Shown piece by piece: positions 33,132-41,902 of a stretch of 64,000 nucleotides of DNA. The stretch comes from Propionibacteriaceae bacterium AM104-82. GTDB lineage: Bacteria; Actinomycetota; Actinomycetes; Propionibacteriales; Propionibacteriaceae. The translations under genes and the position numbers were made by a program. The notes under the pieces are model-generated. The model was given only the letters and a program-made list of their open reading frames with translations. It searched no databases and was not told where the DNA came from. The stretch spans positions 1 through 64,000 of the forward strand of contig JAQDQK010000014.1 in the NCBI GenBank assembly GCA_027658995.1. Direction: 5' to 3'. Position 1 is the stretch's first letter. Each line of letters opens with the position of its first letter.

Positions 33132-33821
33132 TCAGGGCAGCAGCGCCCGGTGCGCCTGCCGGATGTGGGCCTCGCAGCGCTCGGCCGCCAGGTCGCCGTC
33201 GCCGAGGCGCAGCGCCTCGAGGATGTCGGCGTGCTCCACGTTGAGTTGGCCGCGCAGCGCCTCCCAGTCCGGCAACCGCTTCTCGGCGAGCAGGATCGGG
33301 TTCGCGACCGCCTCGCGGATCGCGATGGTGACGTCGCGCACCAACCGGTTCGCGCCGATCCGGGCGATCGCGACGTGGAAGGCCGTGTCGATCGCGTTGA
33401 ACTCGGCCGCGTCCTGGGTCGCGCGCATCCGCTCCAGCATCGCCTCGAGTTCCGCAAGGGACTCGTCGTCGCGGTGCTCCGCCGCCGCGACCGCAGCGGC
33501 GCGTTCCAGCACCACGCGCGTCTCGGTCACCTCGGAGAAGGAGATCGCGTCGAGGGCGACGTGCAACTTCAGCATCCGCCCGAGCGCAGGTCCCTGGTTG
33601 GCCCCGACCCGGGTGCCGCCGCCGGGGCCGGTGTGTGAGGTGACGACGCCCTGCGCCTGCAGCACCTTGATCGCCTCGCGCACCGCGCTGCGACTCGCGC
33701 CGAGTTGGACGGCGAGTTCGCGCTCGTTGAGCAGCCTGTCCCCGGGGCCGACCCGGCCCTCGAGGATCTCGGTCGTCAGATGATCGAGGACCGCCTCGAA
33801 GCCACCCACACCACTTGTCAT
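33132..33821 (-). CDS. FadR/GntR-family (FCD) regulator of lactate genes
   Basis: A 229-aa regulator: GntR winged helix-turn-helix (about 10-75, NERELAVQLGASRSAVREAIKVLQAQGVV) and an all-helical FCD ligand domain (about 90-225) with the metal-binding Asp/His pattern (ETRVVLERAAA, NAIDTAFHVAIAR, EHADILEAL). FCD regulators such as LldR and LutR repress lactate genes and release DNA on binding lactate. It is divergent from lldP, and two TGGTCTGACC-type sites lie between them. ATG 33821 is preferred to the GTG at 33848 because a CACAAT -10 ends 7 nt before it. Confidence 0.9.
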   Translation of the reverse strand: MTSGVGGFEAVLDHLTTEILEGRVGPGDRLLNERELAVQLGASRSAVREAIKVLQAQGVVTSHTGPGGGTRVGANQGPALGRMLKLHVALDAISFSEVTETRVVLERAAAVAAAEHRDDESLAELEAMLERMRATQDAAEFNAIDTAFHVAIARIGANRLVRDVTIAIREAVANPILLAEKRLPDWEALRGQLNVEHADILEALRLGDGDLAAERCEAHIRQAHRALLP

Positions 33822-33906
33822 GTGCTCAATTGTGGACCATGTCACCAAGGCATTGCACCCCTGTTCCGGGACCGGCGTTTCCTGCTGACGACCCCAATGT
33901 GGGGGT

Positions 33907-33917
33907 TGGTCTGACCT
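33907..33917 (+). promoter_or_regulatory. lactate operator O1
   Basis: TGGTCTGACCT matches the FCD-type consensus TGGTnnnACCA at all but the last base. It overlaps the predicted -35 hexamer of lldP (33911-33916). Its centre is 33 bp from that of O2, about three helical turns, so dimers on both sites would sit on the same DNA face. Confidence 0.7.
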
Positions 33918-33939
33918 GAATGATTCCGCGTGTTAGGTT
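33911..33939 (+). promoter_or_regulatory. lldP-lutABC promoter
   Basis: CTGACC (33911-33916) and TAGGTT (33934-33939) are separated by 17 bp. Predicted start near 33946, within O2. The leader of about 46 nt carries GGAG 8 nt before the lldP ATG. Confidence 0.6.
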
Positions 33940-33950
33940 TGGTCTGACCA
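33940..33950 (+). promoter_or_regulatory. lactate operator O2
   Basis: TGGTCTGACCA, a perfect palindrome with a 1-nt centre and a full match to TGGTnnnACCA, placed directly after the -10 and over the transcription start. Together with O1 it brackets the promoter, a repression arrangement. Confidence 0.78.
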
Positions 33951-33991
33951 GCCTTCGGTTGGTGGCAGACACGGACAACGGAGTTCCACAC

Positions 33992-35656
33992 ATGTTCACA
34001 CCTCAACTTGAGCCACTCGGCAGCCTGACGCTGTCGGCCCTCGTCGCTCTCCTCCCCCTCCTGGTGATGTTCTTCACCCTGGGCGTCCTGAAGTGGAAGG
34101 CGCACTGGGCCGGACTCACCTCGCTGGCGACCGCGCTGCTGGTGGCCATCTTCGCGTTCAAGATGCCAGCAGGGCTCGCGCTGCTCGCGGGCACCCAGGG
34201 CGCCGTCTTCGGGCTCTTCCCGATCACCTGGATCGTGCTGACCGCCATCTGGCTCTACCAGGTGACCGTCGTGTCGGGTCGCTTCGAGGACCTGCGGGCC
34301 ACCTTCGGCCTCGTCTCCGACGATCCCCGCATCCTGGCGATCCTGATCGCGTTCTGCTTCGGCGGCCTGATGGAGGCCCTTGCGGGCTTCGGCGCCCCCG
34401 TCGCCATCACCGGCGTGATGCTGATGTCGATCGGCTTCTCCGCGTTCCGTGCCGCCATGGTGGTGCTGCTCGCCAACACCGCCCCCGTCGCCTTCGGCGC
34501 CGTCGCCATCCCGATCATCACCGCTGGCAACCTGACCGGCATCGACTACCACCACATCGGCGCCTACGTCGGCCACCAGTCCCCCGTGCTCGCCCTGTTC
34601 GTCCCGCTGCTGCTCGTGCTGCTCGCCGACGGCAAGAAGGGCCTCAAGCAGGTCTGGCCCGCCGCCCTGGTGATCGGCGCGTCCTTCGCCGTCGCCCAGT
34701 GGGTGTCCGCGACCTACCTCTCGGTCGAACTGACCGACGTCATCGCCTCGCTGTTCGCGCTCGCCGTCGGCGTCGTGTTCCTGCGCTTCTGGAAGCCCGC
34801 CGGGGGCGAGGAGGCCCTCGAGCGCCTTGCGGCCGAGCGCAGCCAGGAGAAGCTTGAGGACGTCTCCGAGGCCGAGGGCCACCCGACCGGCGCCCTGACC
34901 GGCGGCCGCATCTTCATGGCCCTGTTCCCCTACCTGCTCGTCATCGTGATCTTCTCCGCGGCCAAGCTCATCCCCGCGGCCGTCAGCTTCCTGGCGAGCA
35001 CCGACCTCAAGATCAAGTGGCCCGGCCTGTACGGCAACCTGCTCAACAGCGCGGGCGAACCCGCCACCACGGCCATCTACAACTTCCAGTGGCTCTCCAG
35101 CCCCGGCACGCTGCTCGTCATCACGGCCATCATCGTCGGCATCGTCTACCGCGTCTCGTTCAAGGACATGGTCGGCGAACTGTGGGCCACCGTCCACAAG
35201 ATGCGCTGGTCCGCGCTGACGATCGCCTCGGTGCTCTCGCTGGCCTACGTGATGAACATGTCCGGCCAGACCATCACCATCGGCACCTGGATCGCTGGCG
35301 TCGGCACCGCGTTCGCGTTCTTCTCCCCGATCCTCGGCTGGATCGGCACCGCGGTCACCGGCTCCGACACCTCCGCCAACGCCCTGTTCGCCACGCTGCA
35401 GCAGACCACCGCTGACAAGGTCGGACTCGACCCGACCCTCCTCGTCGCGGCCAACACCACGGGCGGTGTCGTCGGTAAGATGATCAGCCCACAGAACCTG
35501 GCCATCGCCTGCTCGGCCGTCGGTCTGCTGGGTGCGGAGTCCCAGTTGTTCCGCCGCGTCATCTGGTGGAGCCTCGGGATGCTCGTCATCCTGTGCCTGC
35601 TGATCGGCCTGCAGTCCACCCCGGTGCTGAGCTGGATGCTCCCCACCTTCAACTGA
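33992..35656 (+). CDS. lldP: L-lactate permease
   Basis: A 554-aa LctP/LldP-family lactate:H+ symporter with about 13 membrane helices. Family landmarks are FPITWIVLTAIWLYQ, GGLMEALAGFGAPVAITGVML and the C-terminal GVVGKMISPQNLAIACSAVGL. ATG 33992 was chosen over one 72 nt upstream because GGAG precedes it and the promoter start lies between them. First gene of the lldP-lutABC operon; lutA follows after 19 nt. The lactate supplied is oxidised by LutABC. Confidence 0.96.
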   Translation: MFTPQLEPLGSLTLSALVALLPLLVMFFTLGVLKWKAHWAGLTSLATALLVAIFAFKMPAGLALLAGTQGAVFGLFPITWIVLTAIWLYQVTVVSGRFEDLRATFGLVSDDPRILAILIAFCFGGLMEALAGFGAPVAITGVMLMSIGFSAFRAAMVVLLANTAPVAFGAVAIPIITAGNLTGIDYHHIGAYVGHQSPVLALFVPLLLVLLADGKKGLKQVWPAALVIGASFAVAQWVSATYLSVELTDVIASLFALAVGVVFLRFWKPAGGEEALERLAAERSQEKLEDVSEAEGHPTGALTGGRIFMALFPYLLVIVIFSAAKLIPAAVSFLASTDLKIKWPGLYGNLLNSAGEPATTAIYNFQWLSSPGTLLVITAIIVGIVYRVSFKDMVGELWATVHKMRWSALTIASVLSLAYVMNMSGQTITIGTWIAGVGTAFAFFSPILGWIGTAVTGSDTSANALFATLQQTTADKVGLDPTLLVAANTTGGVVGKMISPQNLAIACSAVGLLGAESQLFRRVIWWSLGMLVILCLLIGLQSTPVLSWMLPTFN

Positions 35657-35675
35657 CACACAAGGAGCGCCTCCT

Positions 35676-36437
35676 ATGTTGAGTCCCGGAACGCGGGTCG
35701 CACTGTTCGCCACCTGCATCAACGACACCATGAAGCCGTCGATCCCGATCGCCACCGTCAAGCTGCTCGAACGGCTCGGCTGCACGGTCGTCTACCCGTC
35801 GAAGCAGACCTGCTGCGGGCAGATCATGACGAACACGGGCTACTACAAGGACGCCGTCCCGACCGTGCGCAACTACGTCGACTCCTTCGGGGAGTTCGAC
35901 TACATCGTCGGGCCGAGCGGGTCGTGCGTGGGGTCGGTGCGCGAGCAGCACGCCATGCTGGCCCGCTGGGCAAAGGACGCCCCGCTCGAGGAGGCCGCGA
36001 CCGCCGTGTCGGGGCGCACCTACGAACTGACGGAGTTCCTGGTCGACGTGCTCGGGGTCACCGACGTCGGCGCCTACTTCCCGCACCGCGTCACGTACCA
36101 CCCCACGTGCCACTCGATGCGGATCACCAAGGTGGGCGACCGGCCGCTGCAACTGCTGAGGGCGGTGCGGGGCATCGACCTGGTCGACCTGCCGATGGCC
36201 GACCAGTGCTGCGGCTTCGGGGGCACCTTCTCCGTGAAGAACCCCGACGTCAGCATCGCGATGGCCTCCGACAAGGCCCGCCACGTCCGCTCCACCGACG
36301 CCGAGTACCTGGTCGCCGGCGACCAGGCCTGCCTGATGAACATCGGAGGCGTGCTGCACCGGCAGCGCTCCGGCATCAAGACCATCCACCTCGCCGAGAT
36401 CCTGGCGAGCACCGAGGAGGAGGTGTGGGTCGCATGA
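35676..36437 (+). CDS. lutA: lactate utilisation protein A
   Basis: A 253-aa protein with two CCG domains, a subunit of the LutABC (LldEFG) L-lactate dehydrogenase complex, which oxidises lactate to pyruvate at the membrane and passes electrons to the respiratory chain. Cysteine motifs are CCGQ (Cys46-Cys47), a Cys in YHPTCHS, and CCGFGGTF; they bind iron-sulfur clusters. AAGGAG lies 8 nt before the ATG. The stop overlaps the lutB start (ATGA). Confidence 0.95.
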   Translation: MLSPGTRVALFATCINDTMKPSIPIATVKLLERLGCTVVYPSKQTCCGQIMTNTGYYKDAVPTVRNYVDSFGEFDYIVGPSGSCVGSVREQHAMLARWAKDAPLEEAATAVSGRTYELTEFLVDVLGVTDVGAYFPHRVTYHPTCHSMRITKVGDRPLQLLRAVRGIDLVDLPMADQCCGFGGTFSVKNPDVSIAMASDKARHVRSTDAEYLVAGDQACLMNIGGVLHRQRSGIKTIHLAEILASTEEEVWVA

Positions 36438-37915
36438 GCCCCACCCGAGAGAGGCTGACCCCCGAGCCGCCGTCCTGGCTCGGCATCCCGCCGTTCCCGG
36501 AGGCCGTCAAGGAGGCCCTCGGCAAGGCGGAGCAGCGCAAGAACCTGCGCCACGCCACCGGCACCATCCGCGCCAAGCGTGTTGCGCGCTCCGAGGAGGT
36601 CGACAACTGGGAGGAACTGCGCACCGCGGCCGCCCAGATCAAGGACCGGGTCGGCAGGCACCTCGACAGCTACCTGGTGCAGGCCGAGAAGGCGATGACC
36701 GAGGCGGGCGTCACGGTGCACTGGGCCCGCGACGGCAAGGAGGCCAACCGGATCGTCGCCGACATCGCCAAGGCGAAGGGCGTCGACGAGGTCGTCAAGA
36801 TCAAGTCGATGGCCACGCAGGAGATCGACCTCAACGAGGCGCTCGAGGCCGAGGGCATCGCGGCGTGGGAGACCGACCTGGCCGAACTGATCGTCCAACT
36901 GGGCCACGACCTGCCGAGCCACATCCTGGTGCCCGCGATCCACCGCAACCGCTCCGAGGTGCGCGAGATCTTCACCACGGAGATGGGCACCTACGGCACG
37001 CCGGCGCCCGAGGGCGTCTCCGACAACCCGGAAGAGTTGACGGCGGCGGCCCGCACCCACCTGCGCGACAAGTTCCTGCGCTCGAAGATGGCCGTCTCCG
37101 GTGGCAACTTCATCATCGCCGACACCGGGACCCTGGTGATCGTCGAGTCGGAGGGCAACGGCCGGATGTGCCTGACGCTGCCGGAGACGCTCGTCTCGGT
37201 CGTCGGGATCGAGAAACTGCTTCCCACCATCGAGGACCTCGAGGTGTTCCTGAAGCTGCTGCCCCGCTCCTCCACCGGCGAGCGGATGAACCCGTACACG
37301 TCGTTCTGGACGGGCGTCACCCCCGGCGACGGGCCGCAGGACCTGCACGTCATCCTGCTCGACAACGGTCGCACCAACGTACTGTCCGACCCGGTCGGGA
37401 GGGCGGCGCTGCGCTGCATCCGCTGCTCGGCGTGCCTGAACATCTGCCCGGTCTACGAGCGGGTCGGCGGCCACGCCTACGGCTCGATGTACCCGGGCCC
37501 CATCGGCGCGATCCTCGGGCCGCAGTTGCGCGGCCTCGAGCAGGAACGCGACAGGGCGCTGCCCTACGCGTCGACGCTGTGCGGGGCATGCAACGACGTC
37601 TGCCCGGTGCGGATCCCGTTCACCGACATCCTGGTGCACCTGCGCCACAAGGTCGCCGAGTACAAGTCGAGCAAGCACCCCACCGTCGAGGGCGGCATCA
37701 TGAAGGGCGCGGGCTGGGTGATGTCCGACGGCAAGCACCTGGCGAGCGTCCAGGTCGCCTCGAGGGCCGCGGGCAGGCTGTACCGCGGCAAGTGGATCGG
37801 CCCCATGCCCGTGCCGCTCGCCGGCCGCTGGCTGCAGGCCCGAGACGTGGAGGCGCCACCGACGGAGACCTTCCGTGAGTGGTGGAAGAAGAACCGGGAA
37901 GGCGGCCAGAAGTGA
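36434..37915 (+). CDS. lutB: lactate utilisation iron-sulfur protein B
   Basis: A 493-aa protein. An LUD domain (about 60-310) is followed by two ferredoxin-type clusters: Cys328, 331, 334 and 338 (CIRCSACLNICP) and Cys383, 386 and 390 (CGACNDVCP). A C-terminal region (about 420-493) completes the subunit. It is the electron-transfer part of LutABC. The ATG overlaps the lutA stop by 4 nt and its own TGA overlaps the GTG of lutC, so all three subunits are coupled. Confidence 0.95.
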   Translation: MSPTRERLTPEPPSWLGIPPFPEAVKEALGKAEQRKNLRHATGTIRAKRVARSEEVDNWEELRTAAAQIKDRVGRHLDSYLVQAEKAMTEAGVTVHWARDGKEANRIVADIAKAKGVDEVVKIKSMATQEIDLNEALEAEGIAAWETDLAELIVQLGHDLPSHILVPAIHRNRSEVREIFTTEMGTYGTPAPEGVSDNPEELTAAARTHLRDKFLRSKMAVSGGNFIIADTGTLVIVESEGNGRMCLTLPETLVSVVGIEKLLPTIEDLEVFLKLLPRSSTGERMNPYTSFWTGVTPGDGPQDLHVILLDNGRTNVLSDPVGRAALRCIRCSACLNICPVYERVGGHAYGSMYPGPIGAILGPQLRGLEQERDRALPYASTLCGACNDVCPVRIPFTDILVHLRHKVAEYKSSKHPTVEGGIMKGAGWVMSDGKHLASVQVASRAAGRLYRGKWIGPMPVPLAGRWLQARDVEAPPTETFREWWKKNREGGQK

Positions 37916-38565
37916 GTGCCCGCGAAGAGATCCTGAGGCGCGTTCGCACCGCGACCGCCGACGTCAACGTGTCCGACCCGGCGCTCGACGTGCCGGTGAA
38001 CTGGCACTACGGGCAGCCACTGCCCACCCCCGACGTGCTCGCCGACCTCGTCGAGAAGGTCGAGGACTACAAGGCGACCGTCGTGCGGGTCAGCGACTCC
38101 GAGGTCGGGCCGGCCATCGTGTCGGCCCTGCGCGGGCTCGCAGCCGAGAGCGTCGTGCTTCCCGACGGCCTGCCCGACGACTGGGCGGACGCGGTGGTCG
38201 AAGGCGGCCTGGCCGTGCACCGCGACGACCCCGAGTTGAGCCACGCCGAGTTGAACGTGATCGACGCCGTCGTGACGACCTCTGCCGTCGCGATGGCCGA
38301 CTCCGGCACGATCGCGCTCGACCACGGCCCCGGACAGGGCCGTCGCGTCCTGACGTTGCTCCCCGACCGGCACATCTGCGTTGTGCGCGCGGACCAGGTC
38401 GTCAGCGACGTCCCCGAAGGCATCGCCCGGCTGGCACCGGCGCTCCGCGCACGGCGTCCGGTGACCTGGCTGAGCGGTGGATCCGCAACCAGCGATATCG
38501 AGCTGAGTCGGGTCGAAGGCGTCCACGGACCCCGCAAGCTGTGGGTGATCCTGGTCGACGCCTGA
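37912..38565 (+). CDS. lutC: lactate utilisation protein C
   Basis: A 217-aa LUD-domain subunit of LutABC. It shows the expected alternation of strands and helices with DAVVTTSAVAMADSGTIAL and the C-terminal GPRKLWVILVD. The GTG start at 37912 overlaps the lutB stop (GTGA). It ends 9 nt before a strong hairpin terminator that closes the operon. Confidence 0.93.
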   Translation: MSAREEILRRVRTATADVNVSDPALDVPVNWHYGQPLPTPDVLADLVEKVEDYKATVVRVSDSEVGPAIVSALRGLAAESVVLPDGLPDDWADAVVEGGLAVHRDDPELSHAELNVIDAVVTTSAVAMADSGTIALDHGPGQGRRVLTLLPDRHICVVRADQVVSDVPEGIARLAPALRARRPVTWLSGGSATSDIELSRVEGVHGPRKLWVILVDA

Positions 38566-38574
38566 AGGTGATGG

Positions 38575-38607
38575 GGCCCGGCGGGACATGTCTGCTCCCG
38601 CCGGGCC
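38575..38607 (+). terminator. terminator of the lldP-lutABC operon
   Basis: Perfect 12-bp stem GGCCCGGCGGGA / TCCCGCCGGGCC with a 9-nt loop, 9 nt after the lutC stop, followed by TCTTCG. It may also serve parE, which converges from the right. Confidence 0.85.
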
Positions 38608-38679
38608 TCTTCGCGTCCTGGCCTCTCCCCGCACGCGCCGGCGTTCAGGTCCGGGCGACCGGCACCACCTCGCCCGGGC

Positions 38680-40755
38680 TCAGGCGTCGATGCGGTCGGC
38701 CTCCAGCGCGTAGGCGCCCTCGACGATGAACTCCTTGCGCGGGGCGACGTCGTTGCCCATCAGCATCTCGAAGACCCGCTCGGCGTTGGCGGCGTCGTCG
38801 ACGGTGAGCCTGCGCAGCGTGCGGTGCCGCGGGCTCATGGTCGTGTCGGCCAACTGGTCGGCGTCCATCTCGCCGAGGCCCTTGTAGCGCTGCGGTTCCT
38901 TGAACTTCTGCCCGCGCTTGGTCAGCTCGGCGAGCTTGCGCTGGTACTCGGCGTCCGAGTACGTGTAGATGTACTTCTCGAGCCCCCGCTTGGGGTTGAT
39001 CAACTCGAAGCGGTGCAGAGGGGGCACCGCCGAGAAGACCCGACCCGCCTCGACGAGGGGCCGCATGTAGCGGAAGAACAGCGTCGCGAGCAGGCAGCGG
39101 ATGTGGGCGCCGTCGGAGTCGGCGTCCGCCATGAAGATGACCTTGCCGTAGCGGGCCGACTCGACGTCGAAGGTGCGACCCGACCCGGCTCCGACGACCT
39201 GGATGATCGAGGCGCACTCGGCGTTCTTCAGCATGTCGCCGACGGAGGCCTTCTGCACGTTGAGGATCTTGCCGCGGATCGGAAGCAGCGCCTGGAACTC
39301 GGAGTTGCGGGCCACGTTGGCGGTGCCGAGCGCGGAGTCGCCCTCGACGATGAACAGCTCGGTGGCGTCGACGTTGTTGGAGCGGCAGTCCTTCAGCTTC
39401 GGCGGGAGGCTGGAGCTTTCCAGCGCGTTCTTGCGGCGCTGGTTCTCCTTGTGTGCGCGGGCCTGGACGCGGGTCCGCGACGCCGAGACGACCTTCTCCT
39501 GCAGCGTGCGGGCGATCGCGCGGGTCTTGTTCGCCGACAGGAAGGCGCCCATTTCGGTCTCGACGATCCGGGCGACCAGGCGCTGCACGGGCGGCGTGCC
39601 GAGCACCTCCTTGGTCTGGCCCTCGAACTGGGGCTCGGCCAGTCGGACGGTGACCACGGCGGTGAGGCCCTCGAGGCAGTCGTCCTTGACGATCTCCTCC
39701 CCTGCCTTGAGCAGGCCGCGGGTGCCCTCGAAGGACTTCACGAAGGCGCGCGTCAGGCCGCGTTCGAAGCCGCTGACGTGGGTGCCGCCCTTGGGCGTTG
39801 CGATGATGTTGACGAAGGAGCGCAGCACCGAGTCGTAGCCGGTGCCCCAGCGCACCGCGATGTCGACGTCGAGGTCGCGTTCGACGTCGGTGGCGGTCAT
39901 GGCGCCCGCCTCGTCGAGCATCGGGACGGTCTCGACGAAGGAGTCCTTGCCCTGCAGTCGGATCACGTCGGTCAGCGGCGCGTCGGGGGCGAGGAAGTCG
40001 GCGAATTCGGTGATGCCGCCGACGTGGATGAACGACTCGTGGTTGGGGGTTCCGTCGCGGCTGTCGTCGACGTCGATCTTGAGCCCTGGCACCAGGAAGG
40101 ACGTCTGCCGCGCCCGGTCGTGCAGTTGCGTGACCGACAGCCCCGCGTCGGCGAGGAAGATCTGACGGTCGGGCCAGTAGCGCACCCGGGTGCCGGTCTT
40201 GGCCTTTGCGACCCGGCCGACCTTGCGCAGCCCGCTCTGCGGCGTGAACGGCGCATCGGGACCGTCGCCGTCGAAGACGCCGGGCACGCCGCGCCTGAAG
40301 CTCATCTCCCAGGTGGCCGAGTTCCGGTCGACCTGGACGTCGAGGCGCGAACTCAGCGCGTTGACGACCGAGGCGCCGACGCCGTGCAGGCCGCCGGTGG
40401 CGTTGTAGGAGGAGTTGCCGAACTTGCCTCCGGCGTGCAGTTTCGTGAAGACGACCTCGACGCCGGAGAGCCCGGTGCGGGGCTCGGTGTCGACGGGGAT
40501 GCCGCGGGCGTGGTCGTGCACCGTCACGGAGCCGTCCTCGCCGAGGATCACCTCGATCTCGTCGCCGTACCCGGACAGCGCCTCGTCGACGGCGTTGTCG
40601 ATGATCTCCCAGAGGCAGTGCATCAGCCCGCGGGTGTCGGTGGAGCCGATGTACATGGCGGGGCGCTTACGCACCGCCTCGAGGCCTTCGAGGACCAGGA
40701 GGTTCTTCGCCTCATAGTCGCGCGAATGCTGCTGCTTGCTGGTTGGGGACTGCAC
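38680..40755 (-). CDS. parE: topoisomerase IV subunit B (GyrB/ParE-type)
   Basis: A 691-aa ATPase subunit. The GHKL domain has EIIDNAVDEALSG and GGLHGVGASVVNALS. The transducer domain follows (about 230-410). The TOPRIM domain has EGDSALG, PIRGKILNV and MADADSDGAHIRCLL, the metal-binding core, and the C-terminus RYKGLGEMDADQL. It lacks the long insert of some GyrB. It pairs with the parC-type gene at 30.1 kb. The GTG start is leaderless: TAGCCT ends 6 nt before it. Convergent with the lactate operon. Confidence 0.93.
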   Translation of the reverse strand: MQSPTSKQQHSRDYEAKNLLVLEGLEAVRKRPAMYIGSTDTRGLMHCLWEIIDNAVDEALSGYGDEIEVILGEDGSVTVHDHARGIPVDTEPRTGLSGVEVVFTKLHAGGKFGNSSYNATGGLHGVGASVVNALSSRLDVQVDRNSATWEMSFRRGVPGVFDGDGPDAPFTPQSGLRKVGRVAKAKTGTRVRYWPDRQIFLADAGLSVTQLHDRARQTSFLVPGLKIDVDDSRDGTPNHESFIHVGGITEFADFLAPDAPLTDVIRLQGKDSFVETVPMLDEAGAMTATDVERDLDVDIAVRWGTGYDSVLRSFVNIIATPKGGTHVSGFERGLTRAFVKSFEGTRGLLKAGEEIVKDDCLEGLTAVVTVRLAEPQFEGQTKEVLGTPPVQRLVARIVETEMGAFLSANKTRAIARTLQEKVVSASRTRVQARAHKENQRRKNALESSSLPPKLKDCRSNNVDATELFIVEGDSALGTANVARNSEFQALLPIRGKILNVQKASVGDMLKNAECASIIQVVGAGSGRTFDVESARYGKVIFMADADSDGAHIRCLLATLFFRYMRPLVEAGRVFSAVPPLHRFELINPKRGLEKYIYTYSDAEYQRKLAELTKRGQKFKEPQRYKGLGEMDADQLADTTMSPRHRTLRRLTVDDAANAERVFEMLMGNDVAPRKEFIVEGAYALEADRIDA

Positions 40756-40761
40756 CGGCCC

Positions 40762-40767
40762 AGGCTA
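40762..40767 (-). promoter_or_regulatory. -10 element of parE
   Basis: TAGCCT on the minus strand ends 6 nt before the GTG at 40755. No Shine-Dalgarno; leaderless. Confidence 0.6.
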
Positions 40768-40884
40768 CCCGGCCCCGCCGACGTCCTCCGCCAGCGAAAC
40801 GCTTACGAGCAATGGACGGGAACATTGAACGACCCAGGTACGTTGGACACTGTAGAGACGAGAGAACAAGCACGGGAGGCCACC

Positions 40885-41085
40885 ATGACCGAACTCGTTA
40901 CCGACCCGACCCTGACCGCACTCGACCGCTGCGACCGTTGCGGGGCGCAGGCCTACCTCCGCGTCTTCCTTCGTTCCGGCGGCGAACTCCTGTTCTGCGC
41001 GCACCACGCCGCGGCCCACCGCGAGAAGCTGAACGAGGTCGCGAGCCGCATCCAGGACGAGACGAACAAGCTCAACCAGCGTTGA
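40885..41085 (+). CDS. DUF7455 family protein
   Basis: A 66-aa actinobacterial small protein. The Cys/His set CDRCGAQAY (Cys16, Cys19) and FCAHH would bind one zinc ion; the C-terminal half is helical and charged. Function unknown. It is often next to gyrB/parE or sigA in actinobacteria. CGGGAGG precedes the ATG. A TTGAAC hexamer at 40825-40830 may be the -35, though no -10 fits it well. The last 14 bases overlap the 3' end of nudC on the other strand. Confidence 0.88.
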   Translation: MTELVTDPTLTALDRCDRCGAQAYLRVFLRSGGELLFCAHHAAAHREKLNEVASRIQDETNKLNQR

Positions 41086-41902
41086 GCCAGCGGTCGATCA
41101 GATCTCGGGCGATCGACGCCCCACCAGGTAGAACAATTTCACCAGACGATACGGCGGCGGCGAGATCCGCGCGGGTGTAGAAGGCACCCTCAAGGATCTC
41201 GTCGCCGTCGACGCGTATCCGGGAGTCGACGGCCCGCGCCTCGAAGCCGAGCATCAGGGACCGTGGCATCGGCCACGGCTGGCTGCTGACGTAGCGCAGT
41301 TCCGCCAACTCGACGCCGACCTCCTCGGCCGCCTCGCGGTGGCAGGCCTGCTCCACCGACTCGCCCGCCTCGATGAACCCGGCGATGATGGAGACGCGGT
41401 TCTTCGCCCACTGGAAGTTGCGGGCCAGCAGCAGGCGGTCGTCGGGGTCGGTGATCGCCACGATGACGCAGGGGTCCATCCGCGCGAAGGCGAGCGCGCC
41501 GCACGAACCGCAGACGCGTCGGATGCCGCCCTCGTCGGGCGCGGTCGGCCCGCCGCAGCGCTCGCATGCAGGGTTCTGGTGGTTCCAGCGCGCCAGGAAC
41601 ACGGCGGCCGCGAGCGGGTCGTACTCGTCGGCCGGCGCGTCGCGCCATCCGATGGTCTCACCGTCGAGGCTTCCCACCGGGTGGGCGAACCAGTCACGCC
41701 CGTCGAAGACGCCGAGGTAGATGTCGTTGGCGCCGCGCCGACCCGTGGTCGGTGCGACGACCGCCCGGCCGTCGGCGGCCGCGATCCGGCCCTCGCCGTC
41801 GATCGAGATCACCACGCCGTCGCCCCACGCCTCGTCGAGGCCGGCCTCGGTGCGGCGGTCGACGGCGCGGTCGAGCGACGACGGCTGGCTCCATCTGCTC
41901 AC
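41072..41902 (-). CDS. nudC: NAD+ diphosphatase / RNA de-NADding enzyme NudC
   Basis: Hydrolyses NAD(H) to NMN(H) and AMP and can remove NAD caps from RNA. The 276-aa protein has a zinc ribbon (Cys113, 116, 131, 134), a Nudix box starting at Gly175 (GFIEAGE, then REAAEEVG at 189-196) and the NADH-pyrophosphatase signature SQPWPMPRS (207-215). The GTG overlaps the adnB stop (GTGA). A long upstream frame is shadow coding in adnB. The 3' end overlaps DUF7455 by 14 bp, convergently. The same order is seen in M. tuberculosis (Rv3199c near Rv3201c). Confidence 0.93.
   Translation of the reverse strand: MSRWSQPSSLDRAVDRRTEAGLDEAWGDGVVISIDGEGRIAAADGRAVVAPTTGRRGANDIYLGVFDGRDWFAHPVGSLDGETIGWRDAPADEYDPLAAAVFLARWNHQNPACERCGGPTAPDEGGIRRVCGSCGALAFARMDPCVIVAITDPDDRLLLARNFQWAKNRVSIIAGFIEAGESVEQACHREAAEEVGVELAELRYVSSQPWPMPRSLMLGFEARAVDSRIRVDGDEILEGAFYTRADLAAAVSSGEIVLPGGASIARDLIDRWLNAG

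Noticed and set aside
33118..33132. Terminator between carbonic anhydrase and the FCD regulator (CCGCCGACGGCGG)
   Set aside because: Stem of only about five to six bp, with no T-run, and it overlaps the end of the regulator gene. Too weak to list.
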